DNA from: Actinomycetota bacterium
GTDB lineage: Bacteria; Actinomycetota; Actinomycetes; Mycobacteriales; HKI-0501
DNA length: 64,000 nucleotides
Direction: 5' to 3'
Assembly: GCA_030840805.1 (NCBI GenBank)
Contig: JAVEDU010000027.1
Location: 25,121-89,120 of the forward strand
In this document: in pieces, positions 9,441-18,240 of the stretch
Numbering within the stretch: position 1 is the first letter of the stretch
Layout of the letters: each line of letters starts with the position of its first letter
Position numbers and translations under genes: made by a program
The notes under the pieces: generated by a model
Seen by the model: the letters and a program-made list of their open reading frames with translations, nothing else
Told to the model about the DNA's origin: nothing
Database searches by the model: none

Positions 9441-10126
9441 GCCCCGCCGGGACGTTCCGGGCCTCCGTCGGCGCGTTCGGCCTCGCCGCCGGGGTGGCGC
9501 TGTCCCTCCTCGTGCCCCCCGCGCCGGCGAGCGCGAAGATCCTGTTCGGCCAGCCCGTGGTGATCGGGGACGCGCGGCAGGTCATCACCGTGAAGTCCCG
9601 GCCGGGCACCTCCTACGCCACCCTCTCCGGCTGGGTGCTCCGCGACGGCCGCTGGGTGCGCAACCTCGGCCCGACCGCGGCCCGCGTGGGCGCGAACGGC
9701 ACGACCGGCGCGCCGCGGGAGGGCCGGTCCGCGACGCCGCGGGGCACGTACACGCTCACCGAGGCGTTCGGGACCCGAGCCGCGCCCACCGGTGCGAAGC
9801 TGCCGTACCGCCGGGCCACCTCGAAGCACTGGTGGGTCTCCGATCCGGCGAGCCGGTACTACAACACCTGGCAGGTCGGTCCCCCGAACGGCCGCTGGAA
9901 CGCGGCGTACGGCGAGCAGCTCACCCGGTACGGGGCGGCCTACGGGTACGTGATCGTCATCGACTTCAACCGCTCGCCGGTGGTGCGCGGCAAGGGGTCG
10001 GCGATCTTCCTGCACGTGGGCACGGGCGGCGCGACCGCCGGCTGCGTCAGCGTGTCGCCGGCGCGGATGGCGCAGCTGCTGCGGTACCTCCAGCCGAAGC
10101 TCAAGCCGCGGATCGCGATCGCCTAG
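9437..10126 (+). CDS. Exported YkuD-type L,D-transpeptidase-like protein, copy 2
   Basis: Tandem paralogue of the preceding gene (229 residues). Shared blocks include FGQPV, GDARQ, TVKS, GWVLRDG, WWVSD, YYNTWQVG and the catalytic HVGTGGATAGCVSV. It has its own signal peptide ending ASA|KILFG. The GTG start is inside the stop of copy 1. Its TAG stop touches the stop codon of the convergent hydrolase gene with no base between them, so the two genes must read into each other's terminator space. A local gene duplication is the likely origin; whether the copies differ in substrate is unknown. Confidence 0.85.
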   Translation: MSPAGTFRASVGAFGLAAGVALSLLVPPAPASAKILFGQPVVIGDARQVITVKSRPGTSYATLSGWVLRDGRWVRNLGPTAARVGANGTTGAPREGRSATPRGTYTLTEAFGTRAAPTGAKLPYRRATSKHWWVSDPASRYYNTWQVGPPNGRWNAAYGEQLTRYGAAYGYVIVIDFNRSPVVRGKGSAIFLHVGTGGATAGCVSVSPARMAQLLRYLQPKLKPRIAIA

Positions 10127-11047
10127 TCAGCTCTCCTTGAGCCACCGCAGCAGCTCGCCGGTCACCGTCTCCGGTGCCTCCGACTGCGGGAAGTGGCCCA
10201 CTCCCGGCAGCAGCCGCGACTCGTACGGACCGCTCACGTGCCGCTCGGAGCCGGCCACCGTGCTCGGCAGCAGGCACGAGTCCAGCGCGCCGTGCAGCTG
10301 CAGGACCGGTGCGGCGATCGGCGCCGTGAGCAGCTTGTGGAACTTCCAGCCGCTCGGCCGGGTGACCGACCGGACCGACCAGCGGTAGTACTCCATCGCG
10401 CAGAACGAGGCCTGCGGGATCCGGATCGCCGCCCGGCAGGCGCGCTCGTACTCGGCGAAGTCCGCCGACGTCGGCCACTCCGGCCCGGACCACCGGCGCA
10501 GCAGCCCGCCCACGTAGGCGGCGTCGTCGCGGGTCACGTGATGCTCGAACCGGGGCGTCTGGAACGCCCCGATGTACCGGCTCGCCCTGATCTGCGCCGG
10601 GTCCGACAGCAGGGCAGCGCGCAGGCGCAGCGGGTGGGACATCCCGAGGACGGCGAGCTGCCGCACCATCCGCGGGTGGAAGGCGGCGGTGACCCACGCC
10701 AGGTAGCCGCCCCAGTCGTGGCCGACGAGGGCGGCGTCGCGTTCGCCGAGGGAGCGGACGAGGGCGGCCACGTCGGCCGAGAGCGTGAACCCGTCGTACC
10801 CGCGGGGCGGCTTGTCGCTGGCGCCGTAGCCGCGGAGATCGACCGCGACGACCCGGTGTCCCGCGTCGGCGAGCGGCGCGATCTGGTGCCGCCAGGTCCA
10901 CCAGAACTCCGGGAACCCGTGCAGCAACAGCACCAGCGGCCCGGCACCCGCCTCCACGACGTGGAACCGGCTCCCGTTGGCGTCCACCGTGCGGTGGGTC
11001 CAGGGCCCCTCCTGCATGACTGCGGTCTCGTCGGGGCGCCCGGGCAT
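10127..11047 (-). CDS. Alpha/beta hydrolase, epoxide hydrolase-like
   Basis: A 306-residue soluble hydrolase. The oxyanion motif HGFPEFWWTW, a nucleophile-elbow Asp (VGHDWGGYL), an acid Asp in LHGALDSCL and the catalytic His in GVGHFPQSE place it with epoxide hydrolases and haloalkane-dehalogenase relatives; the Asp nucleophile argues against an esterase. Two tyrosines in the cap region (EYYRW and RGYDGF area) could polarise an epoxide. The start at 11047 is uncertain; an internal ATG at 11017 is equally plausible because neither has a good ribosome-binding site. Substrate is unknown. Confidence 0.85.
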   Translation of the reverse strand: MPGRPDETAVMQEGPWTHRTVDANGSRFHVVEAGAGPLVLLLHGFPEFWWTWRHQIAPLADAGHRVVAVDLRGYGASDKPPRGYDGFTLSADVAALVRSLGERDAALVGHDWGGYLAWVTAAFHPRMVRQLAVLGMSHPLRLRAALLSDPAQIRASRYIGAFQTPRFEHHVTRDDAAYVGGLLRRWSGPEWPTSADFAEYERACRAAIRIPQASFCAMEYYRWSVRSVTRPSGWKFHKLLTAPIAAPVLQLHGALDSCLLPSTVAGSERHVSGPYESRLLPGVGHFPQSEAPETVTGELLRWLKES

Positions 11048-11095
11048 GCCGGACAGCGTCGCACATCCGTGTTCCGCGGAGGTGTCACAGTGTCG

Positions 11096-13399
11096 TCAGG
11101 CGGACGTCCGCATGCTGGCGAGCATGCCCGCCGGCCGCTCCTCCTGGTGCGGTCCGGCGGCGCGGGCGAGGCGGTCGGCGAGGGGGCCGGCGGTGGCGCG
11201 GTACGCGTCCAGCCAGCGCACCAGGTCCTCGGACGGCATCGGGGCGGCGAGCTGGTACCCCTGCACGACGTCACAGCCCACCGCGGCCAGCCGCTCCAGG
11301 GTGGCCGGGTCCTCGACGCCGGATGCCGCCAGCGTCAGCCCGAGCGCGTGGGACAGCTGTACCAGCGAGTGCACCACCGCGTACCCGGCGCCGTCGTCCA
11401 TGCCGTGCACGAGTGAGCGGTCCAGCTTCAGCGCGTCGGTGGGGATCCGCCGCAGGTACGACAGCGCGCTGTTGCCGCCGCCGAAGTCGTCCAGCGTCAC
11501 GGCGATGCCGACGGCCCGCAGCCGCTCGAAGATCGCGGTGGCCCTGGCCGGGTCCGCCATGAAGGTGTCCTCGGTGACCTCCAGCCGCAGCGCCGAGGAG
11601 GGCAGCCCCTCGCGGCCGAGCAGCCGGGTGATGAGATCGGGGAGCGCGGCGTCGAGGAGGTTCGCGGCGGACAGGTTCACCGTCACGCCGATCGCGCGGC
11701 CGCTGTCCCACAGGCGCCGGCAGTTGCGGACGGCCACGCCGAGGACGACCTCGGTCAGCTCGCGCATCAGCCCCGCCTGCTCGACCAGGGCGAGGAAGCT
11801 GTCCGGGCGGAGGATGCCGCGGTCCGGGTGGTTCCAGCGGACCAGCGCCTCGACGCCGACCACGTCGCCGGTGCGCAGGCTCACCTGCGGCTGGTAGTGC
11901 ACCAGGAGCTCGCCGCGGGTGACCGCGCCGCGGAGCCGGTCCACCGTGATCAGCCGGTCACCGTTGCGGGAGTCCAGGCTCGGCTCGTACACCGCGACGC
12001 GGCCCTCGACGTTCCGGGCCTGCTGGGTGGCGATCTCGGCGCGGCGGAGCAGGCCCGTCGCGTCGTCGGCGTGCAGCGGGCGCAGCGCGACGCCGACCCG
12101 CACGTCGATGCGGATGCTGGTGTCGCCCAGCCGGAACGGGGCGTCGAACACCCCGGACAGCAGCGTCGCCGCGTCGAACGCGTCGTCGTCGCCACCGCCC
12201 CCGGCGAGCACCACCCCGAACTCGTCGCCCCCGAGCCGCCCCAGCGGCACCGTCGGCTCCAGCAGCGCGCCGAGCCGCTGGGCGGCCTGCCGCAGGATCT
12301 CGTCGCCGGAGCCGGTGCCCAGCGCCTCGTTCACGACCTTGAACCGGTCGAGGTCCACCACGAACAGGCCGAGCTCGCCTCTCTTTGCCATCGCCTCCGC
12401 GAGCCGGTCGAGGAACGCCCGCCGGTTCGGCAGGCCGGTCAGCTCGTCGGCCCGGGCCCGGCCCTCTCGGATCGTCATCGCCCGCAGCTCGTGCAGGGCC
12501 AGCCCGGCCCGGCCCACGCCGACGGCCACCGAGGACAGCGCGAGCGCGCCGGCGAGCGGGGGCAGGTCCACGGTGAGCGTCGCCGCGAGCAGGAACACCG
12601 CGCCGACCGCGAACGCGCCCGGCAGCAGCAGCGCGTTCCGCCCCTCGGCCTGGCCGACCGGGGCGAACGTCTGGTGGCGGTACACGGTGCCGCCCGCGAC
12701 CAGCACCACCCCGCCCAGGGTGAGAACGCCGATCGAGCTCGCGGCCTCGCCCGAGGGCAGCTGGAGCTCGATCCACCACGTCACGACCGCGATCCCCAGG
12801 CCCAGCAGGGCGAGCCCGAGGTCCCGCCCGCCGGACAGCCCGAGGACACCGATCCCGCCGGCGACGGCGGCGAGGAGGAGCAGGCTGAGCAGCGGACCGG
12901 TGCTCGGGTAGCCCGTCCGCAGGACGGGGCCCAGGACCAGCGCGGCGGCGAACCCCGCGGTGGACAGCCCCGCGATGGCCCCGTCCAGGCCCATCGCCGC
13001 GACCGGACCGGTCATCCGGTCCCGTACCAGCAGGCCCGCGGCCACCAGGCCGAGCAGCGCCGCGCCGGACTGGGCGAGCGTCACGCCCGGCACCACGAGG
13101 CCCATCACCAGGTCGAGGCCGCGCAGGCCGTGGGACACCCCGAGCAGGAGCAGCGCCACGGTGAGGCCGGACCAGCCCCACGCCGCGCGTGGTGGCAGGG
13201 ACCGGCCGCCGTCGGCCAGCCCCGGGGCACACAGCCCGGCGGCGGGCACCGTCGCCGCGGCCACGCTGAGCAGGGAGGTCCCCGGCGGGCCGCCGACGAG
13301 GATCAGCAGCAGCCCGCTGCCCGCGGCGAACACCAGCAGCCACCACAGGACGAGCCGGACACCCGGGGTGTCCGATCGTCGACGATGGTTGCTGCCCAC
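11096..13399 (-). CDS. Membrane GGDEF-EAL cyclic-di-GMP protein
   Basis: A 767-residue membrane protein. About ten hydrophobic segments fill residues 15-310. A diguanylate cyclase domain (LTGLPNRRAFL, GRLGGDEFGVVL) and a phosphodiesterase domain (VEALVRWNHPD, VNLSAAN, LEVTEDTFM, TLDDFGGGNSALSYL, LKLDRSLV, VVQGYQLA) follow. Both active sites look intact, though the EAL loop reads FGGGNSA rather than FGTGYSS. The inhibitory RxxD site five residues before GGDEF is absent, so product inhibition of the cyclase is not expected. The GTG at 13399 has a G-rich ribosome-binding site. The gene is monocistronic, 49 bases from the hydrolase start. Net direction (synthesis or breakdown) cannot be decided. 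Confidence 0.9.
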   Translation of the reverse strand: MGSNHRRRSDTPGVRLVLWWLLVFAAGSGLLLILVGGPPGTSLLSVAAATVPAAGLCAPGLADGGRSLPPRAAWGWSGLTVALLLLGVSHGLRGLDLVMGLVVPGVTLAQSGAALLGLVAAGLLVRDRMTGPVAAMGLDGAIAGLSTAGFAAALVLGPVLRTGYPSTGPLLSLLLLAAVAGGIGVLGLSGGRDLGLALLGLGIAVVTWWIELQLPSGEAASSIGVLTLGGVVLVAGGTVYRHQTFAPVGQAEGRNALLLPGAFAVGAVFLLAATLTVDLPPLAGALALSSVAVGVGRAGLALHELRAMTIREGRARADELTGLPNRRAFLDRLAEAMAKRGELGLFVVDLDRFKVVNEALGTGSGDEILRQAAQRLGALLEPTVPLGRLGGDEFGVVLAGGGGDDDAFDAATLLSGVFDAPFRLGDTSIRIDVRVGVALRPLHADDATGLLRRAEIATQQARNVEGRVAVYEPSLDSRNGDRLITVDRLRGAVTRGELLVHYQPQVSLRTGDVVGVEALVRWNHPDRGILRPDSFLALVEQAGLMRELTEVVLGVAVRNCRRLWDSGRAIGVTVNLSAANLLDAALPDLITRLLGREGLPSSALRLEVTEDTFMADPARATAIFERLRAVGIAVTLDDFGGGNSALSYLRRIPTDALKLDRSLVHGMDDGAGYAVVHSLVQLSHALGLTLAASGVEDPATLERLAAVGCDVVQGYQLAAPMPSEDLVRWLDAYRATAGPLADRLARAAGPHQEERPAGMLASMRTSA

Positions 13400-13500
13400 G
13401 CCGGGTACCCCCTCTGTTGCGGCCGCTACGGTGGAACGTCGGTCGCTCGGGGGCCGTGCTTGAGGCGAGGTCGTCCGTTCGGAGCAACGGACCCCGCCCG

Positions 13501-13540
13501 CGCGTCGGCCCCGGTGACGGCTGTCCCCGGGGCCGACGCG
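13501..13540 (-). terminator. Hairpin terminator after acs
   Basis: A perfect 14-bp inverted repeat (CGCGTCGGCCCCGG and its complement) with a 12-base loop begins eight bases after the acs stop codon. There is no T-run, as is usual in this kind of genome, so it is probably an intrinsic terminator of the I-shaped type. Confidence 0.75.
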
Positions 13541-13547
13541 TACCGCC

Positions 13548-15521
13548 CTAGTCCTCGGTCTTGCCGGACTGCAGCCCGGCGCCGATCAGGTTCATCACCG
13601 TGGGGTCGGCGAGCGTCGTCACGTCGCCGAGGTCCCGGTTCTCCGCGACGTCGCGGAGCAGGCGGCGCATGATCTTGCCGGACCGGGTCTTCGGCAGCTC
13701 GGCGACGACCATGATCTGGCGGGGCTTGGCGATCGGGCCGATCTCCTTCGCGACGTGGTTGCGAAGGGTCACCACGAGCTCCTCGCCCCCGTCCGTCGCG
13801 TCGCCCCGCAGGATCACGAACGCGACGATCCCCTGACCCGTGGTCGGGTCGGTCGCGCCGACGACCGCCGCCTCGGCGACCGTCGGGTGCGAGACGAGCG
13901 CCGACTCGACCTCGGTGGTCGAGATGCGGTGGCCGGAGACGTTCATGACGTCGTCGACGCGGCCGAGGAGCCAGATGTCGCCCTCCTCGTCCTTCTTCGC
14001 GCCGTCGCCCGCGAAGTAGTAGCCCTGGTCCCGGAACCGCGACCAGTACGTGTCGACGTACCGCTCGTCGTCGCCCCAGATCGTGCGGAGCATCGCCGGC
14101 CACGGCTCGGTCAGCACGAGGTATCCGCCGCCGCCGTTCGGGACGGGCTTACCGGCGTCGTCCACGACATCCGCGCCGACCCCCGGCAGCGGCCGCTGCG
14201 CCGAGCCCGGCTTGAGCACGGTGACCCCGGGGAGCGGGCTGATCAGGATCGCGCCGGTCTCGGTCTGCCACCAGGTGTCCACGATCGGGCAGCGTCCGCC
14301 GCCGATCTTCTCGTGGTACCACATCCAGGCCTCGGGATTGATCGGCTCACCGACCGACCCGAGGATGCGCAGGCTCGACAGGTCGAACTCCGCCGGGATG
14401 TCCGCGCCCCACTTCATGAACGTGCGGATCGTCGTGGGCGCGGTGTACAGGATCGTGACGCGGTACTTCTCGATGAGCTCCCAGAACCGGCCCCGGTGCG
14501 GGGTGTCGGGGGTGCCCTCGTACATCACCTGGGTGGCCCGGTTCGCCAGCGGCCCGTACACGATGTAGCTGTGCCCGGTGACCCAGCCGATGTCGGCGGC
14601 GCACCAGTACACGTCGCTGTCGGGCTTGTGGTCGAACACCGCGTGGTGCGTCCAGGACGTCTGGGTCAGGTAGCCGCCCGAGGTGTGCAGGATGCCCTTC
14701 GGCTTCGCGGTCGTCCCCGACGTGTACAGGATGAACAGCGGGTGCTCGGCGTCGAACGCCTCGGGCGTGTGCTCGGTGGACTGCCTGTCCACCACGTCGT
14801 GCCACCAGACGTCCCGGCCGTCCCGCATCGGGACCTCTTCGCCGGTACGCCGGACGACCAGCACCTTCTCGATCGCGGTGCCCTCCATCGCCTCGTCGGC
14901 GTTGGGCTTGAGCGCGCTCGGCTTGCCGCGGCGGTACCCGCCGTCGGAGGTGATGAGGACCTTGGCGCCGACGTCGTCGATGCGGCTGCGCAGCGCGTCG
15001 GCGGAGAACCCGCCGAACACCACCGAGTGCGGGGCGCCCAGCCGTGCACAGGCGAGGAACGCGATCGCCGCCTCGGGGATCATCGGCAGGTAGATCATCA
15101 CCCGGTCACCGGTCCGGACGCCCAGCTCGATCAGCGCGTTGGCCGCCTTGCTGACCTCGTCCTGGAGCTGGGCGTAGGTGATCGAGCGGGTGTCCCCCGG
15201 CTCGCCCTCCCAGTGGATCGCCACCTTGTCGCCGTACCCGGCCTCGACGTGGCGGTCGACGCAGTTGTACGCGACGTTGAGCTTTCCGCCGCCGAACCAC
15301 TTCGCGAACGGGGGATCCCACTCGAGGACCTTGTCGTCGTCCCAGGGCTGCGCCCAGTCGAGTCGGCGGGCCTGCTCCGCCCAGAACCCGAGCCGGTCGG
15401 CGTCGGCCTGCTCGTACGCGTCCGCCCGCACGTTGGCGTGCTCGGCGATCTCGGGCGGCGGCGGGAACCTGCGGGTCTCGCTGGACAGGTTGTCGAGGGT
15501 GGGCTGGTCGGGCGAGGTCAT
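13548..15521 (-). CDS. acs: Acetyl-CoA synthetase
   Basis: AMP-forming enzyme that activates acetate to acetyl-CoA, 657 residues, normal for the family. The motifs are complete: the P-loop-like [14 protein letters not shown] (Ala in place of the second Gly), [37 protein letters not shown], and the C-terminal [11 protein letters not shown] whose lysine is the regulatory acetylation site. The ATG at 15521 has GGAGG about eight bases upstream. Divergent from it, with about 140 bases between starts, is a Fic-fold gene. Acetylation control by an unseen Pat/CobB pair is expected from the family, not shown here. Confidence 0.97.
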   Translation of the reverse strand: MTSPDQPTLDNLSSETRRFPPPPEIAEHANVRADAYEQADADRLGFWAEQARRLDWAQPWDDDKVLEWDPPFAKWFGGGKLNVAYNCVDRHVEAGYGDKVAIHWEGEPGDTRSITYAQLQDEVSKAANALIELGVRTGDRVMIYLPMIPEAAIAFLACARLGAPHSVVFGGFSADALRSRIDDVGAKVLITSDGGYRRGKPSALKPNADEAMEGTAIEKVLVVRRTGEEVPMRDGRDVWWHDVVDRQSTEHTPEAFDAEHPLFILYTSGTTAKPKGILHTSGGYLTQTSWTHHAVFDHKPDSDVYWCAADIGWVTGHSYIVYGPLANRATQVMYEGTPDTPHRGRFWELIEKYRVTILYTAPTTIRTFMKWGADIPAEFDLSSLRILGSVGEPINPEAWMWYHEKIGGGRCPIVDTWWQTETGAILISPLPGVTVLKPGSAQRPLPGVGADVVDDAGKPVPNGGGGYLVLTEPWPAMLRTIWGDDERYVDTYWSRFRDQGYYFAGDGAKKDEEGDIWLLGRVDDVMNVSGHRISTTEVESALVSHPTVAEAAVVGATDPTTGQGIVAFVILRGDATDGGEELVVTLRNHVAKEIGPIAKPRQIMVVAELPKTRSGKIMRRLLRDVAENRDLGDVTTLADPTVMNLIGAGLQSGKTED

Positions 15522-15663
15522 TCGGGGAGCCTCCAGCTTCGGCGTGGCGCGGATCACTCCGAAACCTACTGAGCCCGGGAAGGCGACGCCACGGCGGGCC
15601 GCCGAGTGGACGCCGGGCTGCGCCGGGTGACGGCCGGCGGCGCTCGATCCGTACGCTGCGGCG

Positions 15664-16434
15664 GTGAGCGCTGCCCGTGACCCTCTGATGCCCCTGCTCG
15701 ACCTGCCCGGCGTCGCGGACGCTGCCGACGAGGCCCGCGCCGCGATCGACCGGCTCTTCGGCCACCGGATGCTGCGCCGCCGGTCCGGGCCGGTCAGCGC
15801 CGAGTCCGCGCTCCGCGGAGCCCGGGCCTCGGCCGCGCTGGAGGGCGCCGACTTCGACCTCGAGACGGTACGCGGCGGAGCGGTCACCGATCCCGCCCTC
15901 CAGGGCGCACTCCGGGTCGCGGCCGGGCTGGGGACGCTCGTCGACACCTGGCCCCTGGCGCCGCGGCAGGTGCTCGCGCGGCTGCACACCCTGGCGGCCA
16001 CCGACGTGGTCCCCGCGGCCGAGCTGGGCCGGCCCGTCGCCGACCCCGCCGTCATGGCCCGGCTCGACGCGCTGGCCGACCTGGTCAGCGCGCCCGTCGG
16101 TGCCGGTGGCACCGCGGCGCCGGCCGTCATCGTCGCGGCGATCGTGCACGCGGAACTGCTGTCGATGCGGCCGTTCGGGTCGGCGGACGGGCTGGTCGCC
16201 CGTGCCGCGGGACGACTGACGCTGGTCGCGCGGGGCCTGGACCCCAAGGCCGTGTCGGTGCCGGAGGCCGGTCACCTGGCGCGGGCGCCGGAGTACCAGG
16301 GCTCGCTGGGCGCGTACGCGACCGGGACTCCCGACGGCGTGCGCTCGTGGCTGCGGCACTACGGCGCGGCGGTCGCGCTCGGGGCGGCCGAGGGGCTGAC
16401 GATCTGCGAGGCGATGTCTGCCGCCTCGCCCTGA
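15664..16434 (+). CDS. Fic-fold protein lacking the catalytic motif
   Basis: A 256-residue helical protein. The segment [26 protein letters not shown] aligns with the Fic core, in which HPFxxGNGRxxR is normal; the catalytic His is Arg and the GNGR loop is lost. Upstream, [10 protein letters not shown] fits the autoinhibitory (S/T)xxxE(G/N) helix of Fic proteins. It is therefore most likely a Fic pseudoenzyme rather than an AMP-transferase. It is divergent from acs, which suggests but does not prove a role around acetate metabolism. GTG 15664 is taken as the start; ATG 15688 is possible. The stop codon lies inside the first unit of a short tandem repeat. Confidence 0.6.
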   Translation: MSAARDPLMPLLDLPGVADAADEARAAIDRLFGHRMLRRRSGPVSAESALRGARASAALEGADFDLETVRGGAVTDPALQGALRVAAGLGTLVDTWPLAPRQVLARLHTLAATDVVPAAELGRPVADPAVMARLDALADLVSAPVGAGGTAAPAVIVAAIVHAELLSMRPFGSADGLVARAAGRLTLVARGLDPKAVSVPEAGHLARAPEYQGSLGAYATGTPDGVRSWLRHYGAAVALGAAEGLTICEAMSAASP

Positions 16435-16487
16435 CCGGGACTGTCCTGACGGGGACTGTCCTGATGGGGACTGTCCTGACCGGGACG
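16432..16487. repeat. 15-bp tandem repeat, 3.7 copies
   Basis: Units TGACCGGGACTGTCC, TGACGGGGACTGTCC, TGATGGGGACTGTCC and a partial TGACCGGGACG follow head to tail. Each holds the palindrome GGACTGTCC. The first TGA is the stop codon of the Fic-like gene. Confidence 0.85.
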
Positions 16488-16491
16488 TAGA

Positions 16492-16521
16492 GGCGGCGTC
16501 TCACCTGAATGAGACGCCGCC
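16492..16521 (+). terminator. Hairpin terminator after the Fic-like gene
   Basis: A perfect 12-bp stem (GGCGGCGTCTCA with its complement) encloses the loop CCTGAA, directly after the tandem repeat. It probably ends transcription of the Fic-like gene and could act in both directions. The remaining 240 bases up to the HAD gene stop show no convincing gene. A 33-codon GTG frame near 16549 has coding-like third positions but no other support. Confidence 0.7.
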
Positions 16522-16761
16522 ACACCCGAAGCAGACGAGTTACCAAGCGTGAACATCTCGACGAGCACGGACGTAACGGTCCGTCTCGACGTGCCTCCCG
16601 CGGCCGGTCGCACGTGGGTGCCCGTTTCTTCGTGGCCCGGGCACCTGTGAGGAGGAGAACCTGCTCGCTCGCTCACGCTGTACCCGTAGCTCAATTCTTA
16701 CGCCGACTCGGGGCGAGACGGAAGACCCTGCGTGTAGTACGCCCGTACTTTCCGTAGCGAC

Positions 16762-17562
16762 TCAGGCGCTGCCCATGCGTCGGCGGTGCCGGCCGTAGAG
16801 CGCCACCCCGGCCGCCGCGATCCCGATGCCCACCGCGCCGGCGAGGACCGGCGCGGACGGCTTGGGGAACTGCGGGAACCGGGAGCGCAGCGTCACCGGA
16901 CGGCGGAACACCTGCACCGGCCAGCCACGTTCCGCGGCCACCCGGCGCAGGGCCCGATCGGGGTTCACCGCGGTGGGGTGGCCGACCGTCTCCAGCATCG
17001 GCACGTCGGTGATCGAGTCGCTGTACGCGTAGCAGGTGCTCAGGTCGTAGCCGCGTTCCTCGGCGAGCTCCAGGATCGCGGTGGCCTTCTTCGGGCCCGC
17101 GGCGTAGTAGGCGATCTCCCCGGTGAACCGGCCGTCCTCGACCACCATGCGCGTGGCGATCACGTCGTCGACCCCGAGCAGCTCACCGATCGCCTCGACG
17201 ACCTCCTCGCCGGAGGAGGACACGATCACGATGTCGAGCCCGGCGGCGCGGTGCTCCTGGATCAGGGCCGCGGCCTCGGCGTAGATGATCGGGTCGATCA
17301 GCTCGTGCAGCGTCTCGGCCACGATCTGCTTGACCTGTTCGACCTCCCAGCCGCGGCACAGCTGGGTGAGGTACGTCCGCATCTTGTCCATCTGTTCCTC
17401 GTCCGCCCCGCTGACGAGAAAAACGAACTGTGCGTAGCTACTTTTGAGCACGGAGCGACGATTGATCAGGCCGCCCTGGTAGAACGGCCGACCGAACGCG
17501 AGCACACTGGACTTCGCGATGACCGTCTTGTCGAGATCGAAGAACGCGGCGCTTCGGCTCAT
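16762..17562 (-). CDS. HAD-IB family hydrolase (SerB-like) with C-terminal membrane anchor
   Basis: A 266-residue phosphatase-like protein. HAD motif I is FFDLDKTV (nucleophile Asp), motif II is the Ser in VIVSSSGEEV, motif III the Lys in GPKKATA, motif IV YSDSITDVPML. The last 35 residues contain a hydrophobic helix (VLAGAVGIGIAAAGVALYG) followed by basic residues, so it is probably tail-anchored. Related actinobacterial genes sit beside the ssd/tad cluster, as here. The ATG at 17562 has no ribosome-binding site and may be leaderless. The substrate (phosphoserine or a phospholipid head group) cannot be assigned. Confidence 0.85.
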   Translation of the reverse strand: MSRSAAFFDLDKTVIAKSSVLAFGRPFYQGGLINRRSVLKSSYAQFVFLVSGADEEQMDKMRTYLTQLCRGWEVEQVKQIVAETLHELIDPIIYAEAAALIQEHRAAGLDIVIVSSSGEEVVEAIGELLGVDDVIATRMVVEDGRFTGEIAYYAAGPKKATAILELAEERGYDLSTCYAYSDSITDVPMLETVGHPTAVNPDRALRRVAAERGWPVQVFRRPVTLRSRFPQFPKPSAPVLAGAVGIGIAAAGVALYGRHRRRMGSA

Positions 17563-18240
17563 GAACGCGAAGTCTAGGCGGCGGGGTGTTTGGGGGCATG
17601 CAAGAGCGGGTATGTGACTGCTGTCGTTTGTGACACGGGTCGTGCGCCGCCTGCCCTGGCGCCGCGAGGTTGTGTCCGGCGGCAGAGTCAGCTCGGCGGT
17701 GGCATCCCCCCGCTCCGTCGAGCGGGTCCGGCTCGGCCCCCCCGGAGTCGGACCCCGACGACCCCCGCCCACCCCCCCGGCGGGGGTCGTCCCCTTTCCG
17801 GAACCGACCGCTCTGTCCCGGCACTGCCGGGTCGGGCCCTGCCGCATCCGCCGTACCCGCCGCCCCGAGCCCGCCCGCCCCTGGGCCGCGCCTGGGCCGC
17901 CGCCCCGCCCCGCCCCGAGCCGCGCCTGCCGGGGCGGGCCTCGCCGTCCGATTCCGCCGCACCGGGGCGCGCCGCCGGCTCCGCCCGCCCTCCCGCGCCA
18001 CCCCGCCCTCCCACGCCCCCCCTCCCGCGCCACCCCGCCCTCCCACGCCCGCCCTCCCGCGCCACCCGGGCCCGCCGTGCCGAGGCCGGTCGCCTCCGCT
18101 GCTCCGCCCTTACCACCTCCGGGCAGTTGGACCGCGGTTCTCCACTGCCCCCTCCGTCGTCCACAGATCCGCCCCACCCCCTGGCTCGCCCCTCCCGCTC
18201 CCACAACGCTCCTGACATCGCGTTCCCTCAGGAGGTTTCC
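17563..18240. other. 678-base gene-free region between HAD and ssd genes
   Basis: Divergent intergenic region, expected to carry promoters for both flanking genes. A direct repeat of TGTGAC with 16-base spacing lies at 17613-17634. From about 17740 to 18110 the plus strand is extremely C-rich and G-poor in runs, so open frames in it are compositional and not believed. A ribosome-binding site AGGAGG (18231-18236) precedes the ssd start. Confidence 0.6.
17988..18066. repeat. 32-bp GC-rich tandem repeat, about 2.5 copies
   Basis: Units beginning CCCTCCCGCGCCACC recur at 17988, 18020 and 18052. The minus strand is therefore G-run-rich and could form G-quadruplex or slipped structures upstream of the tad cluster. 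Confidence 0.75.

Noticed and set aside
13755..15572. Long open frame opposite acs
   Set aside because: It is His/Arg/Val-rich, follows the codon phase of acs exactly and resembles no protein; acs motifs are complete on the other strand.
16509..16757. 82-codon plus-strand ORF after the Fic-like gene
   Set aside because: It starts inside a terminator hairpin and is Arg-rich without a ribosome-binding site.
17613..17634. TGTGAC direct repeat as a Crp site
   Set aside because: The halves are direct, not inverted, and do not fit TGTGA-N6-TCACA.
17590..18240. N-terminal extension of the ssd gene through the C-rich tract
   Set aside because: Pro/Arg-only sequence; a strong ribosome-binding site marks GTG 18241.
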